This document shows, in pieces, positions 17,865 to 28,639 of a stretch of 64,000 bases of DNA; position 1 is the first letter of the stretch; every line of letters starts with the position of its first letter. The stretch comes from Marinobacter sp. F4218. Its GTDB lineage: Bacteria > Pseudomonadota > Gammaproteobacteria > Pseudomonadales > Oleiphilaceae. The DNA lies in NCBI RefSeq assembly GCF_019443085.1, contig NZ_JAHZIL010000003.1:1798001-1862000 (forward strand). The letters run 5' to 3'. The translations under genes were made by a program, and so were the position numbers. The notes under the pieces were generated by a model. The model was not told where the DNA came from, made no database searches, and saw only the letters and a program-made list of their open reading frames with translations.

Positions 17865-19148
17865 TCATTTGTCTTCGGCACCGCTGACCACCACCCGGTT
17901 CCGTCCGGCCCGCTTGGCCTGGTACAGCGACTGGTCGCACATCGCCAGCAGGTCGCGCACGGACGGAACGTTGGTCGACCAGCTGACCACACCGGCACTG
18001 AGGGTAACACTGAAGGACTCCCCCTCGTCACTGACGAACGCCAGGGATTCCATGCCGGTCCGGAGGGCTTCCGCCACATGCCGGGCATCGCCCAGGGTGG
18101 TGTTGGGCATCAGCACGATGAATTCCTCGCCTCCGGTCCGGGCCACGATGTCGGCCTTCCGGGTGCGGGATTCGATCAGTTGGGCAATTGTCTGAAGCAC
18201 GCTGTCGCCCATGGGATGGCCCCAGGAATCGTTGATGGCCTTGAAGAAATCGATATCCAGGGAGACAAGCGAGAAAGTGTGGCCGTAGCGCTCGGTCTCG
18301 GCGGCCAGTTCTTCCAGTTTCCGGAGCATGTACCGGCGGTTGTACAGGCCGGTGAGTTCGTCGGTAATGGATAGCTGTTCCAGTTCCAGCTCCAGAAGTT
18401 TGCGGTCGTCGATGTCCGTGATCACGCCGTGCCAGGTAATGCTGCCATCGATATCCCGCTCCGGTCGCGACACCCCTCGAAGCCAGCGTATCCGGTCACC
18501 TTGCACGATACGGAAGTCGCACACCCACTGACACAGGGTTTGGGCGGACTCGCCGATGGATGCCTGAAGCCGTGGCAGATCGTCCGGGTGGATCGGGTCG
18601 AACATCAGGTTGGGATTGGCCCTGGCGTCTTCCGCGGAAACGCCATAGAAGTCCTCGGTCTTCTGGCTCAGGTACGGGAAGTGAAAACTGCCATCCGGTT
18701 CCATCACGAAGGTGTAAATGACGCCCGGCAGCGATTCGGCCAGTTTCTGGAGCTGGTGTTGACTGACCTTCTCATCGGTCACATCCAGATGGGTACCCAT
18801 CAGCCATCGGCCACCGAGATCGTCGTGGTCGGTAAGCAGGGTGCCCCGGGTATGGATGTACCGCCATTCGCCGCTCCGGTGCATCATCCGGACCACACAC
18901 TCGTACAGCGGATCCTCGCCATTAAGATACCGGGCCAAGGCCTGGTGGGCGGCCTGAACATCGTCGGCATGACACAGCCGTTCCCAGGTCTGGAAGGAGA
19001 CCGGTGACAGCTCGTCGAGGGTGTAACCCAGCATGGAAGCCCAGCGGTCGTTGAAGATGATCTCCCCAGTGTCCAGATTGAACTCCCAGGTACCTGCTCC
19101 GGTGCCTTCCAGGATGGCTTTCAATCGGGTTTCCGCGGATAGCTGCAT
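17865..19148 (-). CDS. PAS-PAS-GGDEF diguanylate cyclase
   Basis: A 427-residue cytosolic signalling protein with two tandem PAS domains (about 5-125 with 'TGAGTWEFNLDTGEIIFNDR', and 130-255) and a C-terminal GGDEF domain (about 260-425). The catalytic signature is intact (GGEEF) and a product-inhibition I-site RxxD (RKAD) lies five residues before it, so it should make cyclic di-GMP and be feedback regulated. There are no membrane segments. GAGGA precedes the ATG. The PAS ligand is unknown. It stands alone between the VOC gene and the divergent phospholipase-D gene. Confidence 0.92.
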   Translation of the reverse strand: MQLSAETRLKAILEGTGAGTWEFNLDTGEIIFNDRWASMLGYTLDELSPVSFQTWERLCHADDVQAAHQALARYLNGEDPLYECVVRMMHRSGEWRYIHTRGTLLTDHDDLGGRWLMGTHLDVTDEKVSQHQLQKLAESLPGVIYTFVMEPDGSFHFPYLSQKTEDFYGVSAEDARANPNLMFDPIHPDDLPRLQASIGESAQTLCQWVCDFRIVQGDRIRWLRGVSRPERDIDGSITWHGVITDIDDRKLLELELEQLSITDELTGLYNRRYMLRKLEELAAETERYGHTFSLVSLDIDFFKAINDSWGHPMGDSVLQTIAQLIESRTRKADIVARTGGEEFIVLMPNTTLGDARHVAEALRTGMESLAFVSDEGESFSVTLSAGVVSWSTNVPSVRDLLAMCDQSLYQAKRAGRNRVVVSGAEDK

Positions 19149-19372
19149 GGGTTCCTCTACCTCATGGGTGCTTGCCTAGCTAGTTAAGCACATGCGGCGG
19201 CCCCCGTGAATCAGCTTTGGCCCCGCCCATCCCTCTGCCGGGGACCGGCCTGTTCCGGAACCTCGGTCATGACAAACCGGTCTGTTGGGACTATTTTGAA
19301 AACATTGCACTGGAGTCCAACGTTCCGGACCAACTGGTCCGGGTCTCCTGGGTTCACCAGAAGGGAATTGCG
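19149..19372. other. Divergent intergenic region between GGDEF and PLD genes
   Basis: About 220 bp that must hold the promoters of both flanking genes. An in-frame upstream extension of the PLD gene (from 19217) is open but has no ribosome site or family-like sequence, so I treat it as untranslated leader. I see a small CTAGCTAG palindrome near 19176 but no convincing -10/-35 pair. Confidence 0.4.
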
Positions 19373-20938
19373 GTGACCGACAACACAGTTCTACGTCTCA
19401 AGAGCATCGCCATCCTGACCATGGTCATTGCAGGTGTAACTGGCTGTGCCCTGCCCGCCATGTCCGAACGCACGGAAAGCGCAGCACTCCCGATCCAGCA
19501 GACCGAAGATACCCGGCTGGGGCGGGCCATTGCCCCGGCGCTGGCAGAGCACGGCGACAAAAGCGGGATCGTGACCCTGGCGGATCCCTACGATGCCTTC
19601 GCCGCCCGCGTCCTGCTGGCGGAAGGGGCCGATGCCTCGCTGGACGTGCAGTACTACATCTGGCGTTATGACATCAGCGGCCGGTTGTTGCTCAATGCCT
19701 TGTACCGGGCCGCCCAGCGGGGTGTCCGGGTCCGGCTGTTGCTCGACGACAACGGCATTGCCGACCTGGATCAGCCCCTGTCTGCATTGGATGGCCACCC
19801 GAACATTGAAGTGCGTTTGTTCAATCCTTTCCCCACGCGCAGTGCCAAATGGCTGGGTTACCTGAGCGATTTCTCGCGCCTGAATCACCGAATGCACAAC
19901 AAATCCTTCACGGCGGATAACCAGGCCGCCATCATCGGCGGTCGAAACGTCGCGGATGAGTATTTCGGAGCCGGGTACGGGGCGCTGTTTGCCGACCTGG
20001 ACATTCTCGCCATTGGCCCCGTGGTTGATGATCTCTCTGCGGATTTTGACAGGTATTGGTCCAGTGCGTCGGCGTACCCGGCCGAGTTGCTGTTGCCGGA
20101 CGTGGAAATGGAGGAACTCACGAAGCTCATTGAGTCGGCCCAGGCGCTGGAGCAGAGCCCGGAGGCGACTGCATACGTGCGCTCGGTGGCGGACTCGGGT
20201 TTCATGTCCAGGCTCTTCGAAGGCAATCTGCGCTTTACCTGGGCGCCGGTGACCATGGTGAGTGATGATCCCGCCAAGGCCCTGGGCGATAGCGATGATG
20301 ACAAGCTGATGAGCCGGCAGCTGGTCCAGGCGCTGGGCGAGCCCACTTCTTCCTTTACCCTGGTATCACCCTACTTCATACCCGGGAAAGCGGGGTTGGC
20401 GTTGTTTCGTGACCTCGAAAGCAAGGGGGTCGAGGTACGGGTACTGACCAATTCCCTCGAAGCCAACGACGTGGCCCTGGTTCATGCGGGCTATGCGAAG
20501 TACCGGAAACCCCTGTTGGAAGCGGGGGTCGAACTGTTCGAGATGCGTAAGCTGGATGAAGGCAAATCCCTGGAACGGGGCCTGCAGTCGGGCCTGTCGG
20601 GAAGCTCCTCTTCCAGCCTTCATGCCAAGACTTTTGCCGTGGATGGCGACACCCTGTTTGTTGGCTCTTTCAATTTCGATCCGCGCTCCACCCACCTCAA
20701 TACCGAATTGGGATTCATCATCGAAAGCCGAGAGCTGGCGGGCATGCTGGATACCCTGTTTGACGAACAGGTCGCGTCAGTTGCCTACGAGGTGGTGCTG
20801 GATGATGACGGCGATCTTCAGTGGATCGAGCGTAATGGCGATGAGGTCGTCCGCCACAGTCATGATCCGGAGGCCGGGGCGTTCAAACGGGGGATGGTGT
20901 TTGTGTTTTCTTTGTTGCCTATCGAGGGGCTTCTGTAA
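19373..20938 (+). CDS. Phospholipase D-family lipoprotein, ClsC-type cardiolipin synthase-like
   Basis: A 521-residue protein with two complete HxKxxxxD motifs: H175-x-K177 with D182 ('MHNKSFTAD') and H417-x-K419 with D424 ('LHAKTFAVD'). Members of this group join or exchange phosphatidyl groups; ClsC makes cardiolipin from phosphatidylethanolamine and phosphatidylglycerol. I chose the GTG at 19373 because AGAAGGGA precedes it and the product then begins with a lipoprotein signal ending in a lipobox (VTGC, C25). The longer frame from 19217 lacks these. Location is probably the inner or outer membrane, facing the periplasm. Substrate not certain. Confidence 0.85.
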   Translation: MTDNTVLRLKSIAILTMVIAGVTGCALPAMSERTESAALPIQQTEDTRLGRAIAPALAEHGDKSGIVTLADPYDAFAARVLLAEGADASLDVQYYIWRYDISGRLLLNALYRAAQRGVRVRLLLDDNGIADLDQPLSALDGHPNIEVRLFNPFPTRSAKWLGYLSDFSRLNHRMHNKSFTADNQAAIIGGRNVADEYFGAGYGALFADLDILAIGPVVDDLSADFDRYWSSASAYPAELLLPDVEMEELTKLIESAQALEQSPEATAYVRSVADSGFMSRLFEGNLRFTWAPVTMVSDDPAKALGDSDDDKLMSRQLVQALGEPTSSFTLVSPYFIPGKAGLALFRDLESKGVEVRVLTNSLEANDVALVHAGYAKYRKPLLEAGVELFEMRKLDEGKSLERGLQSGLSGSSSSSLHAKTFAVDGDTLFVGSFNFDPRSTHLNTELGFIIESRELAGMLDTLFDEQVASVAYEVVLDDDGDLQWIERNGDEVVRHSHDPEAGAFKRGMVFVFSLLPIEGLL

Positions 20939-20962
20939 CGAAGTAAAGGCAAAACGGGAAAA

Positions 20963-21039
<77 letters not shown>

Positions 21040-21052
21040 ATCAACGGCCGGT

Positions 21053-21081
21053 ATTATACGGATTCACTCTGGTTTTACCAG
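21053..21081 (-). promoter_or_regulatory. Promoter of the tRNA-Pro gene
   Basis: On the minus strand a perfect TATAAT (complement of 21053-21058) stands 14 bp before the tRNA 5' end. The matching -35 is weak (about CTGGTA at 17 bp) and lies inside the end of gmhB. Assignment rests mainly on the -10 and the distance. Confidence 0.6.
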
Positions 21082-21632
21082 CCCTCGGCCGACAAAAGCG
21101 CATCCGTAAAAGCGCTGAGATTATCGTAGATCGTGACCCGCGCGCCGGGTATGGGTCGGGCGTCCAGGTGCCGCTCCGTCTCCTTTCCGTTGCCGCTACG
21201 TACCAGCACAGGTTGGCAGCCCCCGGCGAAACCGGCCTCCAGGTCCTTCCGGCTGTCCCCCACCATAATGGCACCCTGGAGCGACGTCAGGTGGAAATGG
21301 GAACGGATCTGCTCCAGTAGGCCAGTCAGGGGCTTGCGACAGTCACAGTGATCGTCCGGGTGGTGGGGGCAGTAAGCGATGAAATCAATGCAGCCCCCGG
21401 CCGCCTCGACCATCCGCTCGAGCTTCTCGTGCATGGCATCCAGCTCGTCGGTGTCGTAGTAGCCCCGGGCGATGCCGGACTGGTTGGTGGCAATGGCGAC
21501 CCGGTGGCCGGCGCTGCAAAGCCGTGCCACCGCGTCAATGCTGCCGGGAATGGGGTGCCATTCATCTGCAGAGCAGATGTAGTTGCCATCGTACTCATTG
21601 ATGACCCCGTCCCGGTCGAGGATGATCAGCAT
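21075..21632 (-). CDS. gmhB: D-glycero-beta-D-manno-heptose 1,7-bisphosphate 7-phosphatase
   Basis: A 185-residue HAD-superfamily phosphatase of the ADP-heptose pathway for LPS inner core. The nucleophile motif 'ILDRDGVIN' is at the N-terminus, motif II is in '[10 protein letters not shown]', the zinc-binding loop is '[11 protein letters not shown]', and '[12 protein letters not shown]' is motif IV. Length matches E. coli GmhB (191). It lies 36 bp after glyS on the same strand, a gene order common in gammaproteobacteria. Confidence 0.95.
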   Translation of the reverse strand: MLIILDRDGVINEYDGNYICSADEWHPIPGSIDAVARLCSAGHRVAIATNQSGIARGYYDTDELDAMHEKLERMVEAAGGCIDFIAYCPHHPDDHCDCRKPLTGLLEQIRSHFHLTSLQGAIMVGDSRKDLEAGFAGGCQPVLVRSGNGKETERHLDARPIPGARVTIYDNLSAFTDALLSAEGW

Positions 21633-21668
21633 CGTTTCCCGTTCGCCCCTGCCTCTCTTAACTCACTG

Positions 21669-23750
21669 TCAGCCGGCGGTCGGCAGCAGCGAAATGTCTG
21701 CGACCCGGAGGAACAGGTTGCGCAGCCGGTTCAGCAGAGCCAGACGGTTGTTGCGGATGGCCTCGTCCTCGGCCATCACCATGACCTCGTCGAAGAAGTT
21801 ATCCACCGGCTCCCGCAAGCTGGCCAGCGAACTCAGAGCGCTGGCATAGTCGCCCTGCTCGAACAGCGGCAGCACTTTCCGGGCCTGCTGATCGACCCGG
21901 TCTGCCAGCGTCTGTTCGGCGGGGTCCTGCAGCAAAGCGGTATCCACGGTTTCACCGATCTGATCGCCGCCCTGTTTGGTCAGGATGTTGGACACCCGCT
22001 TGTTGGCGCCGGCCAGGGCCCGGGCCTCGGGCAGCTGGCGGAAGGCCTCGACCGCCTTGACGCGCTGGTCGAAGTCGAGCGGACGGGTCGGACGGCGGGC
22101 ATGCACGGCCAGGTAGACTTCGGCACCGATGCCCTGCTCATCGTAGTGGGCCCGGAAGCGCTCGAGCATGTAATCCACCACAGTGCTGGCGGTGTTCTGC
22201 TCGGTCAGCACCGTGAAGTTCTCCTCGGCCCACTGGCAGCAGGTCTGCAGGTCCAGCGGCAGCTCCCGTTCAACGATGATGCGCAGCACGCCCAGGGACG
22301 CGCGGCGCAGCGCAAACGGATCCCGGGTACCGGATGGCGGCTGGTTGATGCCGAACAGGCCGACCAGGGAGTCGATCCGGTCAGCAATGGCGACCGCACA
22401 GCCGGTCAGGGTGGTTGGCAGGTCATCACCGGCAAAGCGGGGCATGTACTGTTCGTTCAACGCCTTGGCAACGTCCGCGGCTTCGCCGTCGTTCGCCGCG
22501 TAGTACTGGCCCATGATGCCCTGCAGGTCGGTGAACTCCAGCACCATCTCGGTGACCAGATCGGTCTTGGCCAGCATGGCGGCACGTTCGGCCAGGGCCG
22601 GATCGCTGCCGATGGCATCCGCAATTTTCTTTGCGAGGGCGGCCACCCGGACCGACTTGTCATAGATGCTGCCCAGCTTTTCCTGGAACACGATGGGCTT
22701 GAGCTGGTCGATACGGTCTTCCAGCCGGGTCTTGCGATCGGTTTCGTAGAAAAACGCGGCATCCGACAGGCGTGGACGAATCACTTTCTCGTTCCCGGAG
22801 ATAACCTGGGACGGGTCCTTGCTATCGATGTTTGCCACGGTGATGAACAGCGGCAGCATCTCGCCGTCGGCGGCCACCACGTGGAAGTATTTCTGATGTT
22901 CCTTCATGGAGGAAATCAGTGCTTCCGCAGGAACCTCCAGGAAGCGTTCCTCGAAGCGCCCCATCAATGGTACTGGCCATTCGTTCAGGGCGGTGACTTC
23001 GTCGAGCAAGTCGTCGTCAATCACGGCCTTGCCGCCGGCCTCGCGCTCGGCCAGCTCGGCCACGCCGGCCCGGATCAGCTCCCGGCGCTCGGCGAAATCG
23101 GCAATGACAAAGCCTTCCTGCTTGAGCACCACCTCGTAATCGCCGGGGGTCGGCACGATCAGGGCTTTCGGGCAGTGGAAGCGATGTCCGCGGGTCTTGT
23201 TGCCGGGCGCCAGGCCCATGATCGGCGCATCAATGACTTTGTTGCCGAACAGCATGACGACCCAGTGCACCGGGCGGACAAACTCGGTCCGGTGTGCGCC
23301 CCAGCGCATGCGCTTGGGGATGGGCAGCGCCGCCAGTGACTGTTCGACCAGTTCCGGCATCAGTTCGACGGTGGGTTTGCCCTTTTCGACGGTCCGGTAA
23401 ACCACCCACGCGCCCTTGTCGGTTTCCAGGGTGTCGAGCTGGTCCGGGGTGACGCCCAGCGAAGTGGCAAAGCCCGTCAGTGCGCGGGTCGGGTTGCCGG
23501 CATCATCGAAGGCGGCTTTCACCGCCGGGCCGCGTTTCTCGACGGGCTTGTCCGGTTGGGCGTCGGACAGATCCCGAACCCGGACCGCCAGACGACGGGG
23601 CGCGGCAAAGGCTTCAACCTTGCCGAACTCGATGCCGGCGTCTTCCAGGCCCCGGGCAATGCCCTGGGTGAACGCATCAGACAGCGGCTTGAGCGCTTTC
23701 GGGGGCAGTTCTTCGGTGCCCAGTTCGACCAGAAAATCCTGTGTTGCCAT
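21669..23750 (-). CDS. glyS: Glycyl-tRNA synthetase beta subunit
   Basis: The 693-residue beta subunit of the alpha2beta2 bacterial glycyl-tRNA synthetase, responsible for tRNA recognition and dimerisation. The N-terminus 'FLVELGTEELPPKALKPL' is diagnostic, the HD-like middle has 'FYETDRKTRLEDR', and the C-terminal anticodon-binding region ends in 'NRLALLNRLRNLFLRVADIS'. Length matches E. coli (689). It starts two bases after the glyQ stop, so the subunits are made from one mRNA. Confidence 0.97.
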   Translation of the reverse strand: MATQDFLVELGTEELPPKALKPLSDAFTQGIARGLEDAGIEFGKVEAFAAPRRLAVRVRDLSDAQPDKPVEKRGPAVKAAFDDAGNPTRALTGFATSLGVTPDQLDTLETDKGAWVVYRTVEKGKPTVELMPELVEQSLAALPIPKRMRWGAHRTEFVRPVHWVVMLFGNKVIDAPIMGLAPGNKTRGHRFHCPKALIVPTPGDYEVVLKQEGFVIADFAERRELIRAGVAELAEREAGGKAVIDDDLLDEVTALNEWPVPLMGRFEERFLEVPAEALISSMKEHQKYFHVVAADGEMLPLFITVANIDSKDPSQVISGNEKVIRPRLSDAAFFYETDRKTRLEDRIDQLKPIVFQEKLGSIYDKSVRVAALAKKIADAIGSDPALAERAAMLAKTDLVTEMVLEFTDLQGIMGQYYAANDGEAADVAKALNEQYMPRFAGDDLPTTLTGCAVAIADRIDSLVGLFGINQPPSGTRDPFALRRASLGVLRIIVERELPLDLQTCCQWAEENFTVLTEQNTASTVVDYMLERFRAHYDEQGIGAEVYLAVHARRPTRPLDFDQRVKAVEAFRQLPEARALAGANKRVSNILTKQGGDQIGETVDTALLQDPAEQTLADRVDQQARKVLPLFEQGDYASALSSLASLREPVDNFFDEVMVMAEDEAIRNNRLALLNRLRNLFLRVADISLLPTAG

Positions 23751-23752
23751 GG

Positions 23753-24778
23753 TTATGCGTTCCCCTGTTCCTGCTGTGCCTTCTTCGCTTTTTTGCCTTT
23801 CTTGCCGTTGGCCTTGTCATCGGCGGCGTCCGCCGCGGCCAGTACTTCCTCACGCAGGGCCTCGGGCGCCAGCGGGAAGCGGAGTTTGCGGCGGCTGTCG
23901 AAGTAGGCCTGGGCCACGGCCCTTGCCAGGGTACGTACCCGCAGGATGAATCGCTGGCGCTCGGTCACCGAGATGGCGTGGCGGGCGTCCAGCAGGTTAA
24001 ACGTATGGGAGGCCTTGAGCACTTGCTCGTAGGCCGGCAGGGCGAGGCCAGCGTCGATTAGCCGGGAGCTCTCGCGCTCATGAACATCGAAGCTGTGGAA
24101 CAGGAAGTCGGTGTCCGCGTGCTCAAAGTTGTAGGTGGACATCTCTACTTCCTGCTGATGGAAGACGTCGCCGTAGGTGACCACGCCGTCCGGACCTTCG
24201 GTCCAGATCAGGTCGTAGACACTGTCCACGCCCTGCAGGTACATGGCGATCCGCTCAAGACCGTAGGTGAGCTCGCCGGTTACCGGATAGCATTCGATAC
24301 CGCCGACCTGCTGGAAGTAGGTGAACTGGGTCACTTCCATGCCATTTAGCCAGATCTCCCAGCCCAGGCCCCAGGCGCCCAGAGTCGGGGATTCCCAGTT
24401 GTCTTCCACAAACCGGATGTCGTGGACCAGCGGGTCCAGGCCCAGGGCCTTCAGCGACTCGAGGTAGAGTTCCTGGATGTTGTCCGGGGACGGCTTCAGC
24501 ACCACCTGAAACTGGTAGTAATGCTGGAGGCGGTTCGGGTTTTCGCCGTAGCGGCCATCAGTGGGGCGACGACTGGGCTGGACGTACGCGGCATTCCAGG
24601 TTTCCGGCCCGATGGCTCGCAGGAAGGTCGCCGGGTGAAACGTACCGGCACCCACTTCCATGTCCAGTGGCTGGAGTACCACGCAGCCGTGCTGCGCCCA
24701 GAAATTCTGCAGAGCCAGGATCAGGCCCTGAAAGGTCCTGATGTCCGGAGCGGTATTTTTCGTTGCCTTGTCTGTCAC
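23753..24778 (-). CDS. glyQ: Glycyl-tRNA synthetase alpha subunit
   Basis: A 341-residue class II synthetase subunit that activates glycine. Family signatures are plain: '[19 protein letters not shown]'-like N-terminus, '[19 protein letters not shown]' and '[19 protein letters not shown]'. It is somewhat longer than E. coli GlyQ (303) because of a lysine/alanine-rich C-terminal tail (about 310-341), which is probably disordered. A sigma-70 promoter with a perfect -10 lies about 70 bp upstream. Confidence 0.97.
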   Translation of the reverse strand: MTDKATKNTAPDIRTFQGLILALQNFWAQHGCVVLQPLDMEVGAGTFHPATFLRAIGPETWNAAYVQPSRRPTDGRYGENPNRLQHYYQFQVVLKPSPDNIQELYLESLKALGLDPLVHDIRFVEDNWESPTLGAWGLGWEIWLNGMEVTQFTYFQQVGGIECYPVTGELTYGLERIAMYLQGVDSVYDLIWTEGPDGVVTYGDVFHQQEVEMSTYNFEHADTDFLFHSFDVHERESSRLIDAGLALPAYEQVLKASHTFNLLDARHAISVTERQRFILRVRTLARAVAQAYFDSRRKLRFPLAPEALREEVLAAADAADDKANGKKGKKAKKAQQEQGNA

Positions 24779-24846
24779 GACGTTTGCCTACTGATCGGTC
24801 TGAGTGTGGCGCCCCGATTCCGCCGGGGCACTCTGAAAAAAGGCGC

Positions 24847-24876
24847 ATTATACGCTTGCCAAAGCGGTATTTCTAA
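24847..24876 (-). promoter_or_regulatory. Promoter of glyQ-glyS
   Basis: On the minus strand a perfect TATAAT (complement of 24847-24852) is preceded after 18 bp by TTAGAA (complement of 24871-24876). Transcription should start near 24840, leaving a leader of about 60 nt before glyQ. Confidence 0.7.
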
Positions 24877-24902
24877 GAGGAGTTCACTGCGTTGATTTTG
24901 AA

Positions 24903-26306
24903 CTAGAAGAACGTCAGCCCCACCTGGAACAGTTTTTCCACATCCCGGATCCGGGATTTGTCCACCAGGAACAGGATCACGTGGTCATCGGGCTGGACCC
25001 GGAGGTGATCGTGGGCGATCAGGACTTCGTTGTGCCGCACGATGGCACCAATGGTGGTCCCCTCCGGCAGGTTGATTTCATCCAGTCGCTTGCCGACCAC
25101 CTTGGAGGAGCGGTGGTCGCCGTGGGCGATGGCTTCAATGGCCTCCGCAGCGCCCCGGCGCAGGGAGTGAACGTTCACCACGTCGCCCCGGCGCACGTGT
25201 GTCAGCAGGCTGCCGATGGTGGTTTGCTGGGGCGAGATGGCCACGTCGATGTCGCCACCCTGGATCAGGTCCACGTAGTCCGGGTTGTTGATCAGCGTGA
25301 GCACCTTGCGCGCGCCAAGCCGCTTGGCCAGCAGTGAGGCCATGATGTTGGCCTCGTCGTCGTTGGTGACGGCGCAGAACACGTCGGTGTTCTCGATGTT
25401 CTCTTCCAGCAGGATGTCCTTGTTGGCAGCGTTGCCCTCCAGCACCACTGTCTTGCGCAGGTTTTCCGACAGCATCACGCAGCGCTCGTGGTTCCGCTCA
25501 AGGAGCTTGACCTGGTACCGGTTCTCCAGCGTGTGCGCCAGGCGCTGGCCGATGTTGCCGCCGCCACAGATGAAAATGCGCTTGTAGTTCTTGACCAGGG
25601 GCTGCAATTCGCTCATGACCGACCGGATGTGGTCGGACGCGGCGATGAAGAACACTTCGTCGCCATCCTCGATCACCGTGTCGCCCTGGGGCATGATCGC
25701 CCGGTCCTTCCGGAAGATGGCTGCCACCCGGGTGTCGATGCGGGGCATGTGGGTGCGCAGGTACGACAACTCATGGCCGACCAGCGGTCCACCCTTCATG
25801 GCCCGGATCGCCACGAGCCGGGTCAGGCCCTTGGAGAACTCGAGCACCTGCAGAGCGCCTGGGTTTTCGATCAGGCGGGTGATGTGCTTGGTAACCAGGT
25901 GTTCCGGGCTGATGAGGACGTCAATGGGGAAGCCGCGCAGACTGTCGAGGTCTTTCTTCCGGTCCCTCTGGTAGAACAGATCCGATTTTGCGAGGTAGGC
26001 GTTGGCCCGAACCCGGCAGATGGTGGTCGGGGTCTTGTACAGAAGCTTGGCGACCTGGCACGCCACCATGTTGGTTTCGTCGCTGCTGGTGACGGCAATC
26101 AGCATGTCGGCGTCTTCCGCCCCGGCCTGCCGGAGCGACGTCGGATACGACGCCTCGCCCTGGACCGTCCGGATGTCGAGCCGGTCCTGCAACTCGCGTA
26201 GCCGGGCACCGTCACTGTCGATAATGGTGATGTCGTTGGCTTCGTTCGCCAGGTTTTCGGCCAGTGTGCCACCCACCTGGCCGGCACCGAGGATCATGAT
26301 CTTCAT
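24903..26306 (-). CDS. trkA: Trk potassium uptake system NAD-binding protein TrkA
   Basis: A 467-residue cytosolic gating subunit of the Trk K+ uptake system. It carries two tandem RCK units, each a Rossmann NAD-binding domain followed by a TrkA-C domain: '[18 protein letters not shown]' at the N-terminus and '[18 protein letters not shown]' in the middle (about residue 233). Length matches E. coli (458). It starts inside the rsmB stop (ATGA), the usual rsmB-trkA arrangement. The membrane partner TrkH is not in this window. Confidence 0.96.
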   Translation of the reverse strand: MKIMILGAGQVGGTLAENLANEANDITIIDSDGARLRELQDRLDIRTVQGEASYPTSLRQAGAEDADMLIAVTSSDETNMVACQVAKLLYKTPTTICRVRANAYLAKSDLFYQRDRKKDLDSLRGFPIDVLISPEHLVTKHITRLIENPGALQVLEFSKGLTRLVAIRAMKGGPLVGHELSYLRTHMPRIDTRVAAIFRKDRAIMPQGDTVIEDGDEVFFIAASDHIRSVMSELQPLVKNYKRIFICGGGNIGQRLAHTLENRYQVKLLERNHERCVMLSENLRKTVVLEGNAANKDILLEENIENTDVFCAVTNDDEANIMASLLAKRLGARKVLTLINNPDYVDLIQGGDIDVAISPQQTTIGSLLTHVRRGDVVNVHSLRRGAAEAIEAIAHGDHRSSKVVGKRLDEINLPEGTTIGAIVRHNEVLIAHDHLRVQPDDHVILFLVDKSRIRDVEKLFQVGLTFF

Positions 26307-27604
26307 GCTTCGGGTTTCTCCAGTACGGCGTAGAAGAAGCCGTCATGGCTGTTCGGATCGGGGAGCAGCTGCCGCCCCGCGCCCATATCCCGTCCCCATG
26401 AAACCTCCGGTTCCACGAGCACGGCGGTGTCCTGCTGTTTACGGAATCGCTGGATTATACGGTGGTTTTCCTGGGGGAACACCGAACAGGTCGCATACAC
26501 CAGCCGCCCGCCGGGTTTGAGGATAGACCACATGGCCTCCAGCAGGCCAAGTTGAATTCCGGCCAGGGGCACGATATCTGTTTCCCGACGCAGCAGCTTA
26601 ATGTCTGGGTGGCGCCGGATGACGCCGCTGGCACTGCAGGGCACGTCGAGCAGAATCCGGTCGAAAGCGTTGCCATCCCACCACTGGTCAATGTCCGCGG
26701 CGTCGGCCTGGATCAGCGTGGCCTCAAGATCCAGCCGGTCGAGGTTCTCCTGCACCCGTGGCAGGCGTGCGGCCGATTCGTCGATCGCCACCACTTCGGC
26801 CAGATCGCCGCAGGCTTCCAGAATGGCGCAGGTCTTGCCGCCGGGCGCGGCGCAGGCATCCAGCACCCGCTGGCCCGGGGCCAGATCCAGCAGCGTCGTA
26901 CACAGCTGGGCGGCTTCGTCCTGGACGCTGACGGCGCCATCGGCAAACCAGGGCAGGTGCTCCACGGGTACCGGCTGATCCAGCTGGATACCGCAGGGCG
27001 CATACCGGGTGGGTGCAGCTTGAATACCCGCCTCGGCCAGCAGGGCCAGGTAGCGCTCGCGGGTGAAGCGGAGGGCGTTGACCCGCAGCGTCATGGGGGC
27101 CTGGGCGTTGTTGGCATCGAGAATCCGTTGCCAGTCATCCGGCCAGTTGTGGCGCAGTTTCTCCACCATCCAGGCCGGATGGCTGAACCGGTCCGCGTCG
27201 TTGGCCGGCGCCGGGGCCCCGTCCCTTTCGGCGGCCCGCAGCACCCCATTGACCAGACCGGTGAGGTGCGGCTTGTCCAGTGCCCGGGAGGCTTCCACGG
27301 TCTCATTGAGAATCGCGTAGGTGGCGTGCTGGCTGAACCGGAGTTGAAACAGCGCCACCAGCATCAGGTGGTGAACGATGCGATCGGGGCTACGCAGCGG
27401 TTTTTTCAGCCGGCCCCGGAGTTCGCCGTCGAGCCGGTGAAACCATCGGCAGGTGCCATAGCACAGCGCCTGGAGGACCGGGCGTTCGTTGATGGGAAGC
27501 CGGGCCAGTGCCGGCGGCAGACACTGGGAAAGGGACTGACCGTTTTCCACCGCGAGCAGTACATCGGCGGCAACGGCTCTCACGGGCTGGCTGTGCCCCC
27601 CCAT
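26303..27604 (-). CDS. rsmB: 16S rRNA m5C967 methyltransferase RsmB
   Basis: A 433-residue SAM-dependent RNA methyltransferase with an N-terminal NusB-like RNA-binding domain ('[20 protein letters not shown]') and a C-terminal catalytic domain ('[18 protein letters not shown]' for SAM, '[15 protein letters not shown]' and 'YATCSV' with the two catalytic cysteines). I place the start at ATG 27604, one base after the fmt stop, because AGGAG precedes it and family members begin at this point; a longer frame reaches 27646. It is part of the fmt-rsmB-trkA operon. Confidence 0.95.
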   Translation of the reverse strand: MGGHSQPVRAVAADVLLAVENGQSLSQCLPPALARLPINERPVLQALCYGTCRWFHRLDGELRGRLKKPLRSPDRIVHHLMLVALFQLRFSQHATYAILNETVEASRALDKPHLTGLVNGVLRAAERDGAPAPANDADRFSHPAWMVEKLRHNWPDDWQRILDANNAQAPMTLRVNALRFTRERYLALLAEAGIQAAPTRYAPCGIQLDQPVPVEHLPWFADGAVSVQDEAAQLCTTLLDLAPGQRVLDACAAPGGKTCAILEACGDLAEVVAIDESAARLPRVQENLDRLDLEATLIQADAADIDQWWDGNAFDRILLDVPCSASGVIRRHPDIKLLRRETDIVPLAGIQLGLLEAMWSILKPGGRLVYATCSVFPQENHRIIQRFRKQQDTAVLVEPEVSWGRDMGAGRQLLPDPNSHDGFFYAVLEKPEA

Positions 27605-27605
27605 G

Positions 27606-28541
27606 TCAGTGCAGCTCCTGACCGGGAAGCAGCAACTGTTTGCCACCGTTGATCAGGTCGCTCGAACTCTGGGCCCTGGAGCCCGGCAATTGTAGGCGAG
27701 TGATGCGCAGGGTACCGGTGCCGCAGGCCACGTCAATGCCGTCCCGTTCCCGGCGAAGGACGGTGCCTGCGGGCTTCCGGCTATCATCGGGGAGGACTGT
27801 GGCCGAGTGGATGCGGAGTCGTTGCTGGTCCAGATCGGTGTAGGTGCCAGGCCAGGGACTGAACGCTCGAATCAGGCGCTCGATGCTCGCCGCGTCGCTC
27901 GACCAGTCGATGTGGCCCTCGTCTTTGGTCAGCTTTCGGGCGTAACAGGCGAAATCATCATTCTGGGCTTCGGCTTTCAGTTCGCCTTTTTCCAGCAGCC
28001 GCAGGGCTTCCACAATGGCATTGCCGCCGAGCGCCGCCAGACGGTCATGGAGGCTGCCGCCGGTGTCATCGGCTTCGATCACGGTCATGGATTTCAGCAG
28101 CATGGCGCCGGTGTCGAGGCCCTCATCCATCTGCATGATGGTGATGCCGGTCTCGGTGTCACCGGCGGCAATCGCCCGGTGAATCGGTGCGGCGCCGCGC
28201 CAGCGCGGCAGCAGCGAGGCGTGAATGTTCAGGCAGCCGTGCCGGGGAATGTCGAGCACGGCTTTGGGCAGGATCAGGCCATAGGCCGCAACGATCATCA
28301 CGTCCGGTTTCAGGTCTGCCAGTTCCTGCTGGGCAGTTTCCGTTTTCAGACTTTCCGGCTGGAACACCGGAATACCGGCGTCGAGGGCCACCTGTTTGAC
28401 CGGGCTAGGGCTCAGCTTGCGCCCGCGGCCGGCGGGCCGGTCCGGCTGGGAGTAGACGCCGACCACGGTATGGTGGGTGTTCAGCAGGGCTGTCAGAGCG
28501 GTGGCTGCAAAGTCGGGGGTGCCAGCAAAAACAAGTCGCAC
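27606..28541 (-). CDS. fmt: Methionyl-tRNA formyltransferase
   Basis: A 311-residue enzyme that formylates initiator Met-tRNA using 10-formyl-tetrahydrofolate. The N-terminus 'MRLVFAGTPDFAATAL' and the formyl-transfer motif 'CLNIHASLLPRWRGAAPI' (Asn, His) with 'MDEGLDTGAML' are diagnostic, followed by the OB-fold C-terminal domain. Downstream of def but separated from it by a hairpin terminator; upstream of rsmB by one base. Confidence 0.97.
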   Translation of the reverse strand: MRLVFAGTPDFAATALTALLNTHHTVVGVYSQPDRPAGRGRKLSPSPVKQVALDAGIPVFQPESLKTETAQQELADLKPDVMIVAAYGLILPKAVLDIPRHGCLNIHASLLPRWRGAAPIHRAIAAGDTETGITIMQMDEGLDTGAMLLKSMTVIEADDTGGSLHDRLAALGGNAIVEALRLLEKGELKAEAQNDDFACYARKLTKDEGHIDWSSDAASIERLIRAFSPWPGTYTDLDQQRLRIHSATVLPDDSRKPAGTVLRRERDGIDVACGTGTLRITRLQLPGSRAQSSSDLINGGKQLLLPGQELH

Positions 28542-28571
28542 GGGGCTGAAGTCTCTGTTCCGTTGAATACG

Positions 28572-28595
28572 AAAAGACCGGGTCGCGACCCGGTC
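28572..28595 (-). terminator. Hairpin terminator between def and fmt
   Basis: On the minus strand a self-complementary 20-base palindrome (arms GACCGGGTCG / CGACCCGGTC, 28576-28595) is followed by TTTT. It would stop or attenuate transcription running from def into fmt, so fmt may have its own promoter or depend on read-through. Confidence 0.6.
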
Positions 28596-28639
28596 CGAAG
28601 TCTGTTTACCTGTCCTGGCGGCGTTCCACGCTTGCCCGG

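Noticed and set aside
21348..23339. 663-codon open frame opposite glyS
   Set aside because: Antisense shadow; glyS covers it fully with diagnostic motifs.
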